Counted from the first letter of the stretch, positions 26,501 through 41,500 are shown. The stretch: DNA of 64,000 nt from Echinarachnius parma (GCA_037951105.1 JBAMJV010001293.1:124001-188000), one strand, 5' to 3'. Numbers and translations are program-made. The notes: generated by a model not told the origin, from the letters alone.

Positions 26501-29500
26501 TATCACTCTTTCCTGATCAAACCTGTGATTATAGATGACAAAGGACATAGAAGAACACAAAATTTTTCAAATTTTGTCAATGTCGGGTTAAAAAATCTGC
26601 TTGCCTGATGGGGCCACCAAAATATGACTTTTATACATTTTTGCTGGCCCAAAGTGCAATTTCACTGGTGCGAGTGTCGAGCCCTGCACAGGGCCTCATG
26701 CAGGGCGACTTACATGTAGTTCCGAATGCCTAAATTTAAAAGAGCCCAGAGTGTAAAATTTCCATCTAGAGTTCAATGCAAACTCAATTTCAAAGTGTTA
26801 TTTTCATGCAGGCGAGCTCGAAAAATAGCCCCCCCAAAATAAATATAAATTTTTCCCTGTTGGTGATTCAAATACATTTTTGAGGTTGTTCACACCATGG
26901 TTTTAATAAAAAAATGAATGGTTTCTTAAACAATATGTTTGTCATTTTCTATGATTATGGTTCAAATGAATACTGAACAATATTGTACGGTAATGTATGT
27001 AATAATAATTATAATAATAACAATATATAAATAGCATTTATAGAGCCACATGTACATTTTAAAAATCTAGGTGCCCTATTCAGAGGCGCATAATATTACC
27101 CATCGTCATCAGGTACATGTATACATGTACATACTACATGTATCTCCCACTTATGGACAAGTTCCTATGGAATCGCTCATGGATGAAGATTTTATTCTAA
27201 TTTTGTTAAATAGCTTGTCCTACCTTATCTGGAAATATAATTATGGCACAAAGTACAATATTTACCTATGATTGTACAATAGCATAGTGTGGGAAGAACT
27301 ACCAGATAACGCAAATATTTGCATCATTTTAATACAATGGCGCAGATCCATTTCCTCTGTATGACAAGTAAACAAGTGGTTGACGCTGGTTTTTTATATA
27401 TTGGTTGACAGTGATTTGGAATGAATGAGAGACACATGCAATGAAATGAAATGGAATGGAATGGAATGGAATGGAATGGAATGGAATGGAATGGAATGGA
27501 ATGGACCGGAACGGAACGAAACGAAACGAAACGAAACGAAACGAAACGAAACGAAACGAAACGAAACGAAACGAAACGAAACGAAACGAAACGAAACGAA
27601 ACGACACGACACGACACGACACGACACGACACGACATGAAATGAAATAATATCTTTTCTCCCTTGACAAGGGTATTGAAGCATTGGAACAGGGCTTGCCA
27701 ATTCTTGTTTTGGACCACCAACATATATATATGGACAGGTTTGAATTTACTTCCAGACAGGACGTTCCACCAAGGGGCAAACAAAGTTGAATTTAGCATA
27801 ATTGCCAACAGTCGCTAGAAGACTGTAAATAATATTACATTTATAATTATTGTTATTAAATATTCAATGTACAATAACATGAGGGCATACACATGCACAC
27901 GTACCTGCTTTGAAATACACACTGTATGTTTTTAATTTCCTCTATAGTCAATTGGGAATCGTGTGATTTGTAACTGTTTTTCTTTCCTTTCCTCTCTTTC
28001 AGATCATTCTTCCGCAGATGAAGGCGCATCCCAGGACCATAGGGGTACAAATGGCAGCAAGGTAAGACCTGCAGTAGAACCTGAAGTAAAAATTAACCCT
28101 CTGAGCGTCAAATTTAACCCTAACCAGGCCGGGTTAATTTGGCTATGCTCTGGCCGGGGGGGGGGTGTGGATTCCACCCCCCCCCCCCGAGATCTCGTCC
28201 GTTGACCGTTGGCCGCCACAAAATTTGGCACGCAGATAGCTTGCAACATAATCTACAAGATTGCGTTGTTATTTTTTTGAAAATAATACATTTTTAATTA
28301 ATTGTACAAATTTATGCATAAATCCCCTTTTTGTCTGTAAATCACTAAATATTGATCAGAATATGCTAATCTTTTGCATAAATATTCTTTATGACTTAAT
28401 TAACAGGTTTTGAACATTAAAAATTGTGACAGCCAAAATTTTCCTTATGAATTTCTTTGTTTTTGGAATTTCTTATGTATTTCTTTGTTTTTTAAACTTT
28501 TGTTTGTTATTGTTTTTTCAATGGAATACATTATTGATCATTATCCAACCATTTTCAGATCAAAATTAAATGTTTGCAGTGATTAGAATGAAAAATAATG
28601 AAGGTTTTGTCTATTCTAGTAAAAAATTAATTTCCATAGGATTTGTACACAAATCACAAAATTTAGCGATTTTCGGGCCGACGCACACTTACAAAACGTC
28701 ACGTGACTTTAGAACGGTATACCTGGTCGTCGCAAATTTGGTCTCAAAAGTTGCGCAAGACTTCAGTGAAAAAACTCATGAAGTCGCGCGGCAATACTGG
28801 CGCGCGTTGCGGAATAATCGCGCGAAAAGTCGAGGGGGGTGGATTCCACCCCCCCCCCCCCCCCCCCCCCCCCCGGCCTGGTTAGGGTTAATCTAAAGAA
28901 TCCACTTGATCATCCAAATCTTCAGACAAGATTATAATCTTAGCTTTAAAATGTTATGGAAATTATATGATTATCAAATAATTGTAAATAGGTGTGTTTA
29001 TATTGGTTGTCTTGTTTCTCTTTGCAGTGCTTAGTCTTACCTGTATAACCTGAACAAGCTCCAGCTATGGGAAGGGGTGCATGTATCAGTACTAAAAAGG
29101 ATGAAAAGCAGTTGAAACAGTTCAATATTTAATCAAGTTGTTTTCGATCTATATTTAGTTGTTTTTTTAAGTGGTTGTATGATTGTATCGTCTCTCTTTA
29201 CAGTGCTTGCCTGTACAACCTGACCAAGCACCAGCTAGGAGAAGGGGTGCATGTATCAGTACTAAGTCAGATGGTCAGTCTCGTATTAGACGCAATGGAG
29301 ACATTCTGCCAACAACAACAGGTACGTTAATTAATTCCATTTCAGTTTATTTTCCTGAGAAAGAAAATTATACAAGATACTTGTAAGATACATGAAACAA
29401 TTTCTTACAACTCAATCTATACATGTATGCCCTTTTCAAATTCTAGGCAAGGGCCCAAAAGTGTTGACATGTTTCAAGCTGATCATTTTTACCATCAATT

Positions 29501-32500
29501 ATTATGTATAATTATGGTGATTGAAATTTGAAATCTGAAGACAAGTTGAAACATGAAAAATTTACACATGTGGTGACCATGGTAACAGGTAACCATGGTA
29601 ACAGGTAACCGTAACCTAATGTGACCTTACACCACTAATCAACCAATAAGTCTGAGAAAATGATTATGCTGAAAAAACATGATTTCTGACGATCAAAATT
29701 TCATAGAAGGTAGATTAAGATACCTTCATTCAGGAAATACAACAATCCTGAATTCCATACTTTTAACCAAATTGGACTATTTCAGCTAATAACAGAGAAA
29801 CTATCACCGCGACATAACGGTCGTTTTGTGGTGTAAGCTCACAAATGTTCATTTCAAGGAAAGGTCCAGAAAAAAATATATACAAGTTACAAGCTAAAAA
29901 TTGATATTTATATCATTGTATTTAAAAATATAATTAAAAATATGACAAGACACTTGAAATATGGAGGTTGTACACATGTGGTTACTTACTATGGCAATAA
30001 ATTACCTAAATTCTGAAATTTAGTGGGATTGTTGTGATATATTGGTTCAGGCCTCTGTCTTCAAATGCAGGTGTTGTTGGTTCGATACTAAATCATGGTA
30101 CATGTCAGGTCATTTTATTTAAATATTTGTGGTTATTAACCAGGGCCCATAATGTTTATATTTCTGTTTATAAAAGTAATAGTTATATGGTTGGAAAAGA
30201 AGAAAAAAATACTGCGATACTTATAGCGGTGCCATAGCAAATTTTTGTTGATGATTTATAAAATGTTATAATATTTTTAAAATATATGAATAATGAATTA
30301 ATAGAAACGTAATTGGCAACAATAGTCACATTTGACTGATTGCCACCAAACAACAACAACAACATGAAAGCCCACTAGCTTAGTTACTTACTTCTATTTT
30401 GGATGACGTGGCTAAGAATTATGCGCAAGATATTTTAGCTGCTAACGAAGGTTAACTTAGTAGGTACATGTACCTTAGGCTTACCCAGTTGACCCTAGTT
30501 GGGGACTCGGAAAACTGTTTGTTGCTCAATAAACTGCACATTTAAAATACACTTAGCAAGGAACTGTAAGCTACATCTAGCAGGGTTTCATGAATATGGG
30601 ACCAGGTATAGTAAATTTGGACCTGGCAGGAATGAATTCTTTTAAATGCTTGATGCGAATTATCAGGACAGCCATACTAAAGTCAGGGTAATATTTATAG
30701 TACTAGTTAATTTGAACATGGAATACTTTGACATTTTACTGTATAAATGCATTAAATTGAGTTTTATTATATCATTAAAATACCACAGTAATACATAACA
30801 AGCCAATAATGTTTTTAAATGTTTTGAATACTTGGAAATTTCACTGTATAAATGCATTAATTTAAGTGTTATCATCATTAAAATACCACAGTAATATGTA
30901 AACAAGGCAATAATGTTTTTGTTATCGATATTATGAAGTATGTTTATGCCAATGTTTTCTTGTGTCCACAGCTCCAGAAGAATGCCCTGCTGACGATGTG
31001 TAGTGACAGGATACTGCAGGAAGTGGTAAGTAACAAGGGGGTGTTACATAAAGATCCTAAGTTGAACTTAACTCTAAAAGTATGGAAAGCCGTTAGTGTA
31101 TTCAAACAAAAATTGTTAAAGTCCTTTTAAAAGGCATAAAATGTTGTTTCAAATCACTAATATTTTTCTATTTTCAAGGAGATTTCATATTCTTCATGTG
31201 AAATTTATAGAATGTCTAAAATACTCGCATTTTTGCTTTCGAATATGTTTTATTTCAAGGCTGCAAATGGCTTACCATACTTTTTAAGTCCAACTTTAAT
31301 AGAGTTAAGTCCAACTTAACTTTGTGAAACACCCCCAAGGAGAACTAGTAACTATGCTTCTGCAAGCGGACAAGTGATAGAGGGTTTATAAAATACAATA
31401 TTATAGGCGAGAAGGCGATGGCCAGAAGTGCCTTAAAAATTGCCAAACTGGCAACTAACGTACAACAAACTAATTTGTATAGTTTCTGAATGTATGGGTC
31501 CTAAATATATCACATATAAAATTAACCCAGAATTCTCCCTCTGGAACATGCTCAAATTACTTTTTTGTTTCTTTTTCACTCTATAGTAATGGTCAGGAAA
31601 CAGCAAAAAAGTTCACGTTGAGGCCTGAAATACTATTACAAAATATTTGTGTAAATTTTACAAACAAACTTGAAAAACACCTTCAATCTGTTGAAAAAGA
31701 AAAAAATTAATTTGTTTTTGTTTTACCTTATTGAAGGTGATTTTCGAGTTTGTTTTTAAATTATACAATATTTCAAATATAAATATATATTTGTGACCGG
31801 CTTTGGCAAAACCAGCAACTTTGACACAAAATGTAAAATTGAGCTTTTGATATGATGTTGTTGTGTGGATTTTTCTCTTTATTTTGAGACAATTTTTATG
31901 TCGATCGGACACAAATTGACAAAGTTATGATTTGTTTTATTATTTTTCTTATTCTGCTAAAACAATGGAGATAATTGAGGTTTAAGTTCAACACTCAGTT
32001 CAAAGTACATGTTATTCTGATATGATATAGCCATTTTCCCGATAATTTTGCATATCATTAGAAACTAGAAAAGATGCTCAACAATATGATACTAAAATGT
32101 CCATTTCGTCCCTGAGGTCAATTTTTGACCTTTTCAGGCCATTTACGCAAAATCGTAAATGCGACGAAGTTCCTGGTTTTGCCAGAGCCGGTCTCATTTA
32201 GTAATATAGTATTTCAGGCATCTTAAAGGTTTCAAAACGTTTAAGGACAACGTTTAAACAGTGAAATAAACAGAATCAGAATAACTCAGCATTAATATCA
32301 ATACATTCACAGCTTGCTCGGTCACTTTGACTTCTACTATCATTTGAACACATACACGTACACTCTGCATGATTCTTCCCCCCCAAAAGACAATGAGCCG
32401 CGCAATTAAATCACTTATCAGCGCCGTTGTACAAATTAAAAAAAACTTAATCATTTATTTGCCCACCACATCTGCCGTGCAGAGATAGCAAGATAAAGGC

Positions 32501-35500
32501 ACTCTCTTTCCACAGTTTCCTGCCTTTGCTTCCTGAATACACACAATACAATATCACTTCCTTTTAACGCTCTTTAACTCCATAGCATTAAAACAGACTA
32601 CCCACTCACATAAAGCGATCCATTAACTTTATTATATTTTTGTATCCAAAAGTAATGCCTGAGGCTTATGTGAAATACCAATATCCTTGTAAGATTCTTG
32701 TGATGATATGTGATATTTTCATAGAAAAAAACCCAATGTTTACCCCGAGAAAAGAGTGGAAATTGATGTCAGATTTTACCCCTGATTGTTTGTGTGGAGT
32801 ATGCGAATTCTGATAGTATGGACGAAAAAAGTATCCAAATTCAGATGCACTTGACTACAATGAAAAATGTTCCAAAACGCTCTTCAATTCCATCTTTAAG
32901 ATTATTTTTAAAATAAATAAATATATATAATAAATATCTCCATATTTAGGGAGACATTCGAAAAATCAAAACCCATTTCATTCCTCTGTTACCAGATGAG
33001 TCAAACAACCAAGTAAGAAAGGTAGAAATTTGTAAAAAGCAAAACTGGTTTCATACTATAATTAGTATTTTAACACTTTGAGTGCCAGTGATTTTAATGC
33101 TCTATGGCATTTGTGTGTATTGTAACTCGCAAAAATGTTAGCTCGGCACTCTAGGGACATACATATGGGACATACATATATATATAAGAACACTGGAGTG
33201 GCAAATGAATATGGTTGAATTAAGACAAAGTTAATAGATCTCTTTAAGAAAAATGTCAAGTGTTTCACAGAAAAAGTGCACTGTACAGTACAGCACTGCA
33301 TTCCATAGCAATTTATATTTAGGATAGGAAGTGGGTCGGAAGATAACACATCACGTGCAGCGCGTGGAACAATGGGCGATATGTGCTGGTGAAGCAATTA
33401 TATGTACATGATTGCCAGAATCTGTTGATAGGAAATTAAGGGTCATACATGTAGTATAGTTTTGCTTTCTGCTTCCCCTAAATACATGTACATTATGTAT
33501 TTTTAATATCATTTATCAATTTTAATTTAGGAAGTGGCTCAAAAGATGTAGGACAATAGACAGAGACAATGTATGTGTGCTACTGAAGCAATTATATGTA
33601 CACGATTACCAGAATCCGTTGATAGGCAATTAGTGGTCATAATAGAAACAGAAAGAAGTCGGTTTTCATTTCTGCTTACCCTTAAAGGGTACCACCACCC
33701 AAAAATAATATTCTTATTATAGAAAGGTACCATCTTTAGTATTCCATTCCTTATATATAATTGGAAAACGCATCACCATTCTCAACCATGCGTTTATGCG
33801 GTCTGAATTGCGTAGACTATAATTATGCGTGTAGAGCCAGAGCGCACTGTGCAGAGCGAATAAATCATCCGGGAATCTATTGACGTATGCGTGAAAGCGT
33901 ATGGAACCAGGAAATAGCAGTGGTTCCGTAAGTGGTGGACATTAATTGCTTTGTTTATGAATTACACAACCCTTTGCAAAATGTTGGGTATCTATTTGAT
34001 ATCACAAAACGGTACCAAAACATATAATAATGTGTTGTCCTTTGCATGGTGGTCCCCTTTAATATTTATTTTTAATATCAATTTTATTTTAGGAAGTGGG
34101 TTAGAAGATAACACATATCTTTACATGATTACCAGAAGCCGTTGATAGGCAATTAGGGATCATGGAAACATGATAGAAACATGGAAAAAAACATAAAGAA
34201 GTCTCTTTTTTCCATTCTGTTTACCCTCCTAGTCATGCTTTTGTTAATTTGTATACATTCTATAATTTCTTTTGTTTTGTTTAAGTTATTTATTTTAGCA
34301 CTGTGGCACATCTGAGCCAAATGGCTGTGTACGAAAACAAAACAAAAAACAATCACAATTTTACAAAGAACCATAACATCAGAGTTACACAAAACAATTC
34401 AATACAATTGTAAGGAATAAACCTGGTTTGGATTTCAATTGTACTTTTATATTTACTTTATCTGAATCCTATTCTTGTGTGCAGAACTTTGATTGTTATT
34501 GTGCATCCAAGATGCTGATGAATTGTCTCTCTGCATTTCCCTTCATAAGCTTTTGCACATGTTTATGTTACAATAAAAATGAACTTGATTAAGATTTGAA
34601 TGGTGAAGAATAGTTGTGACTGGATATAGCAAAACCCTGCACTTGTCGGTAAAAATCAATTTAGATTGTCAAACCATGAGAAAGACCTCATCACAAGCTT
34701 TCATTTAATGCCTCCTTCTAAAAGATTGGCTACTATTCGGCAAAGATATGATTGTTTAAATTCCAAAAACAAGTCTTTTACACAAATTATGTGAACTTAA
34801 AATGCCAATTTCTTCAAAACATGAATTACCAACAATTGCAGGGTTTTGCTATATCCGCTCACAATTCTTTACCTTTTTGGGGCAGCACCATAACAGTTGA
34901 CCGTTATTGTCTCTTTGTGTTTGTTGACCCATTGATGACCAGCGGACCACTGCTAATTTTTAAGCCCCTGCTTTTGTATGCATGCATATTCTTTCATTTG
35001 TATGTATACCGGTATAGTATGATGAAAATCAACTTGAGTTAGATTTGAAATATATATTAAATCCTTTAAATCCTTTTTTTCGTGCAGAACTTTGACCGTT
35101 ACCGTGCGTCCAAGATGGTGATGGATTGTCTCTTTGTGTTTGACGACCCGTCGATGACCAGGATGTCCGTGGCCATCTGCTCCATCCTCGCTGCCAAGAT
35201 ATCCACCATTCAGACGTCATTGTTGGGCACCAAGAGAAACATGCAGGTAACTAAACCAGGGGTCATGTGGATATATCATGTAGATCAAGATATCCACCAT
35301 TCAGACGTCATTGCTGGGCACCAAAAGAAACATGCAGGTATGAAACCTTATCAAAATTCATCATGTCTTAGGGTAAAATTAATTAATTTTTAGTGGCCCC
35401 AGACCAGGGGCTATTGACAATTCGAATTGCTGGACAGGTTTTATATCATGTAGATCAAGATATCCACAATTTAGACGTCATTGCTGGGCACCAAGAGAAA

Positions 35501-38500
35501 CATGCAGGTACAAAATCTTTATCAAAGTTCATCATGTCTTAGGGCAAAATGATTTATATTTTTTGGGGTGGCTCAAAGCAAATTTTTAGTGGCCCTAGGC
35601 CACGGGCCAGTGCCAATTCTAATTGCTGGTCAGATTGTATAATTATAAAATACATCATGTAGATCAAGATATCCACCATTCAGACGTTGTTGCTGGGCAC
35701 CAAGAGAAACATGCAGGTAACTTTTACCAGGGGTCATTTGGCTATGGAAATTTGGACAACAATATTCAATTTCCAGGCCCTCAAACTGTCATGAAAATAT
35801 AAATTGTTTACAATGTCATTTAAAAGTCATGGGATTTTCTTGAAAGGATTGTTTTATTTTGACTTTTTTTCATTCACTTATAATCCAAGATGTTTTATGT
35901 TTTCAAAAGTACAACTTATGCACTCTGTTTGACTTAGAAAGTGCCAGAACCACTAATTACTCTATGCACACATTACAATAAAATCTATAGAGTCCTTGTT
36001 ATGTACATGGTTGATTTTAACAAAAGGGATTAATGATAGGAATCATCATTGAATTTTGTTTACAAAATTCTGTCAAAGTATAAGAAAATTCTGATACTTT
36101 AAAGGGACTTAGTAACATTGTCCAAATCCTCAAAATCCAATTGGAATTCTAGTGGTTCCCTCATACTTTGTTGTACTCTTATTAACAAAAAAAGCATGGG
36201 ACAGGTTTTGGTTTTTCATATTTCTCTTTCGTTAAAAAGATATTTACGATTGAAGTGTTCAGATGTCAAATTATCCAATGGATCATCAGAACCGTGTTCA
36301 AAGTTAGTGCAACGAGTTAGTGAATGTCACTTTGCATTTTTGCTCATTATTCGGCAATATAAAGTCCATTTAACTTGAAATTTTCACACAACACCCAGTG
36401 GACATATCAGATAACAACAATATACATTGTATCAACCACTCATCACTTTTTGCACATGTCAACAAAGTTACTAGATCCCTTTAAACGTCATGGATGGTGA
36501 TTACTCTAGAAAATAGCTGCTCAAAATCATCAAAAGAAGGCTGACATGCGCTCAGTAGACATCACACTCAAGTTCTCTCTGAGTCGCTCTACTCAGGATT
36601 TTCACTGACACAAGACACTTGTCGCTTCAGAATAATAGCCAGTACAACTTAAAAATTATAACTCTTCCCCATAGAAACTGCTCCAAATCGCCAAGCAGAA
36701 GGCTGACATGCGACATGCTCAGGCTGACATGCGACATGCTCAGGCTGACATGCTCAGGTTCACCTTGAAAGCCGACTGTAGCATGACCCTTGATTGTCCC
36801 TGAAAATTACATGTTGTACTCTACTTTTGACTGAACATTAAACAAATTACAAATTATTAATTGCATTTATTCTTTGTAAATTCCTTAAAATCATCCCCCT
36901 AGAAGCTACTTCAAATTGTCAAGCAGAAGGCCAACATGCGCTCGGTGGACATCGCACTCAAGTTCACCCTAAGCGCTCTCTGGAACCTCAATCTCTTGTA
37001 TAGACACTGGACAATAACTAAACACTTTTAGTGATCGTATTTGCTCTGTTCTATACCTCCACCCACCCTAGAAACTGCTTCAGATCGTCAAGCAGAAGGC
37101 TGACATGCGCTCAGTGGACATCACACTCAAGTTCACTCTTAGCGCGCTCTGGAACCTTACCGACGAGTCTCCACCAACCTGTGCAATCTTCTACAATGAG
37201 GGCGGTCTTGACCTCTTCATCCAAATTCTGGAGGTAAAAACAAAATTGGTTATCAGATTTGAACACTTTTGCATAAAACCCGATTGCTCACATGTTGCCG
37301 AACAGGGGCAATTTCCTCGCTCATTTATCAAACGGGTAGATGCGTTTTGATATCAAATAGAACCTGAGCTTGAAATCAATGTAGGGGATTTGCACTGCTA
37401 TGCAAAATATCATATACATAGTAATACATTATACAGTTGTTAACTGGTGGTGGAGGGAAAAGCACGGAATGTTCCACTCCGAGGGATTTAAAATGCTATT
37501 GAGGGAAGAGTAAATAAGTCCCGAGACGTAGTCCAGGGACTTATTTTCTTCACGAAATAGCATTTTAAATCCCGAGGGGAACATTCCATGATTTTCCCGA
37601 CAGCAAAGTTAACAACTGTTTTATCATCTGACTGAATCTTAAATATACACATTCATGCATACGCATTGAAACTGAAATCAGTAAAAAACAACATACATTT
37701 GGTTCTCATTGTGACATCATAATACAATTATCTCTTCTGCAGCGCGTGACATGCGGTTAACAGTGCTTTTTGCCATGTAACAGTTAAAAATGTTACATGG
37801 CAGCTGATGCACTGTATTTTACTAAGTCAGGTGATAAATATGTATGATGCCTTAACATAGCTAACTCCACTCCCTTGGATGCATTCCAGCCAGATTGGAA
37901 ACCCCAGTCATATTCATTGTTTAGTGCCCAATCACAGCTTTTATGTTTGGATCATGAAATGGCAATTGAATATCTTCATTGAAAATGGAATGGATTGTTG
38001 TTGTTTTGTCATTAAGAAAGCAAGTGTGTTGGATGAATATGAAAACGGTAATGGTTCATCTGCTATATTGATTGTATTAAAGGACATTTCATTAATGACA
38101 ATGTTCATAGTGCATTTTGAATAGTATTCTTTGCAGACTATCATAACTGATTCTAAAAAAAACAATTGATGTTTAATTTTCAGACTTTCCCTGATGAGTC
38201 GACTCTCCAAACAAAGGTCCTTGGTCTTATTGTAAGTATTATTTTTTAGAATGAATGGAATATAACAAAACACAATTGTCATAATTGATATAGTTATGGA
38301 TGTTTTGGTAACATGTGTCATTTGTCTTTTATGTGGTTGAGTCTTGTGTGTTTGTTCTAAAATAATGTTGAAGCAGGGATTCTGATAAGGAATAAGACAG
38401 CATCATTGCAATGAAAGCTGTGAACATCATTACGCCCGGCACAGACAGAGCCGACTCGACTGGTTGTCATTCCGATCGGCTCAGTTTTCAGTGCCTCGCG

Positions 38501-41500
38501 ACACACATTTTGCCAGTCGAGAGACAGTCGGATGCCAGTTGGGGCCAATTCAACACGATAAATCTGCTCCGACCGACCGGGCCCAACTCTAGCCTGATTA
38601 AAACCAGTCGGATTGGGGCGAGTCGGCTCTGTCTGCACCGGGCTTTAGATGTCTGCATCGTAATGTGGATTTTCTGTTCAAAGAATGAATATGGTTATGC
38701 GGTTGAGTATTTAGCATTGTAATTTGTTTGTTCATTTGTTTGATTTGTTCCCATAGCAATATTGCAGAAGTGAAGGTTATGAGTTTTTGTTCTATTCTGA
38801 ATAAGTACTAAGTAATAAGAATAAGTAATTTTTTGTCTGCATTGTACTGAGTTTGGTCCTTTTACACATTTAGTATTAAGTCATTTGAGCACCATGGCTA
38901 TGACTTTTCGTATCTATCATTTAATGTGGTTGACAGGGAAAAAATACACGGGGGCGGCCGGCGAATTCGCCCCCGAAATGCCAAAAAGAGCCCCCGAAAA
39001 AAAAAATGTAAAAAAATTGTTTTCTGCATGATCGGAAATCGGCATGGTCGGATTGTGATCGAATGCCGATCCAATGATCACTTACAGTGTTAGAGCTAAA
39101 TAGTAGCCCCTGAAATTTGAAAAAAAAAGAGCCCCCGAAATTTGTAGCCCCCGAAATTGTAAAAGTAGCCCCCGAAAGTTGGAAAAGTAGCCCCCCAAAA
39201 CTTCCATAAAATTAGATAGGGAGCCCCCGAAATAAAAATATATATTTTTCCCCTGGTGGTTGAGTATTAACCCTAAAAAGACTGGGCTATTTTGAACCTT
39301 GAAAAAACTGGGGGGGGGCTAAAAGGGCCCCCCCCTAAGATCTCGGCAACCGAAACTCCGATCGACTCCAAATTTGGCAACGTGATAGATGTCCATAAAT
39401 TCTACAATATTGCGTAGTTGAAAAAAAAATTTAAATTAGAATATGCTAATTAGAGCTAATTAATTATGCAAAAATTGTATTTTTTTGTAATTTTCGTAGT
39501 TTTCTCGGCAATCGAAACTCCAATCAACTCTAAATTTGGCATGGTGATAGATGTCCATGAGCCATACAATATTGCATAGTTAAATTTTTTGTTCTAATTA
39601 TAATATGCTAATTAGAGCTAATTAATTATGCGAAAATTGCATTTCTTATGTATTTCTTTGTTTGTTTTACTTATGTTTTTTATTGTTTTTTCAATGAAAA
39701 TAATTATTGACCATTATTCAACCATTTTTAGCCCAAAATTAAATGATTGCAGTGATTAGAATGAAAAATAATGAAGATTTTGTCTTTTCTAGGAAAAAAT
39801 CAATTTCCATAGGATTTGTACACAAATCACAAAATTTAGCGATTTTCGGACCGACGCTCACTTACAAAAGGTCACGTGACTTTTGAACGGTATACCCGGT
39901 TGTCGCAAATTTGGTCTCAAAAGTTGCGCAAGACTTCAATGAAAAAACTCATGAAGTCGCGCGACAATATCTGCGCGCGTTGCGGAATTATCGCGAAAAT
40001 AGAGGAGGGGGGGGCTAAATCAGCCCCCCCCCAGTCTTTTTAGGGTTAAACATTGCAATTTATTTGTGTGTTTACAGAACAACATCGCAGAAGTGAAGGA
40101 TTTGAGGGACAACCTGAAGAGAGAAGACTTCCTCAAGCACTGCAAGTAAGTCATCTTAGTCAATCAATCAAATAGCTAATCAATGTTTGATCCACGGAAG
40201 CCTGAAAAATGTACCTATATAGACGGGTTGGCAAGAATACCATCAGACAGCGGATTTTGGATTGAGAGGAAATGGACAGATCTGTTTTTTTGTTTGATTT
40301 TGTTATAATAAACAAAAAAGTATTGTTTGGTGTAAGATATTCTGAATTGAATGCAACAATTTTCATAACAACAACAACAACAACATTATGCATGTTTTGT
40401 GGATTTAATTCCACATTTTATTCCCATGTGTTACTCTATTAATTCAGGGAGTAATGAGTACTTTGAAGGGATTTGAAGGCATTAATTTGCCTGACCAACC
40501 TGATGCTTCTTGGCTGTTAGCTTGATTTTTGCTTGGCTTGAAGACAAAAACTATCCGTCTTTGATGTCTTATCACCAGTCATTGCAATAGCTTTCCCAGT
40601 GAGCTGCTATAGGCAGGGCTCCACACTAACCTTTTTTTGTCAGTGGCCGGTCGGGCCAGTGAAATTATTTGTTCCCCTTTTCTGGTGGCCCAGAAGAAAA
40701 ATTTACTGGCCCGAAAATGTTATTTCATTAGTAAACTTTTTACCTTTCAAAATATCACTCTTTCCTGATCAAATCTGTGATAAGATGAAGCATGACATGG
40801 AAGAAATTTTGTTTCTTCTGATTTTGTCATTGTCGGGTTGAAAATCTACTTGCCCGATCAGGCCACCAAAATATGACTTCTATAGTTTTTGCTGGCCCAA
40901 AGTTCAATTTCACTGGCCCTGGGCCAGCGGGCCAGTGCGAGTGTCGAGCCCTGCTATAGGGATCATATCTTCAAGATACAATTATTTGTATCCAACTACC
41001 AGGGGGTGTTTCAGAAAAACATAAATCTTTGTGAAACATTCCATGGGATAACAGTAGCACAACCAAATTAGTGCAATAAGTGCTATATAAATATCAGCTT
41101 TTGTTATTATTATTACTATTTCTTGTGTGATTTGTGTGATTGCAGGCGACTGCTTGAGAACGACCAGATCGAGGTGAGCTACTTTGCGGCAGGGATCGTG
41201 GCGCACCTGCTGAAGGACGGGGAAGAGACGTGGGCTTTCAACCCGGACCTCCGGGAAGACTTTCAGCAGTCACTGGTGAGTATAAAGAATAAATTGAAGA
41301 AATTGAATAAATTGAAATTGAAATTGAAATTGAAAGAATAAATTGAAATTGAAAATTGAATTGAAATTGAGTTTCATTTCCTTTTCTTCATCTCAATTTG
41401 TGCAGTTGTTTAATCACATGGACACTTGAGTTCAGATTTAGAGGGTTTTTTTTAGTTCTGGGTTCCAAGCATGTGGGATTGTTAATTTGTTTGTCTTCTT

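Noticed and set aside
27324-27808. Open frames of up to 159 codons with VSFRFVSFRF or NETKRNETKR repeats
   Set aside because: A 5-bp repeat keeps all frames open; unrelated flanks, no domain.
36118-36378. 86-codon open frame in intron 6
   Set aside because: Lies wholly inside a 378-bp MITE and is not kept open in the sister copy.
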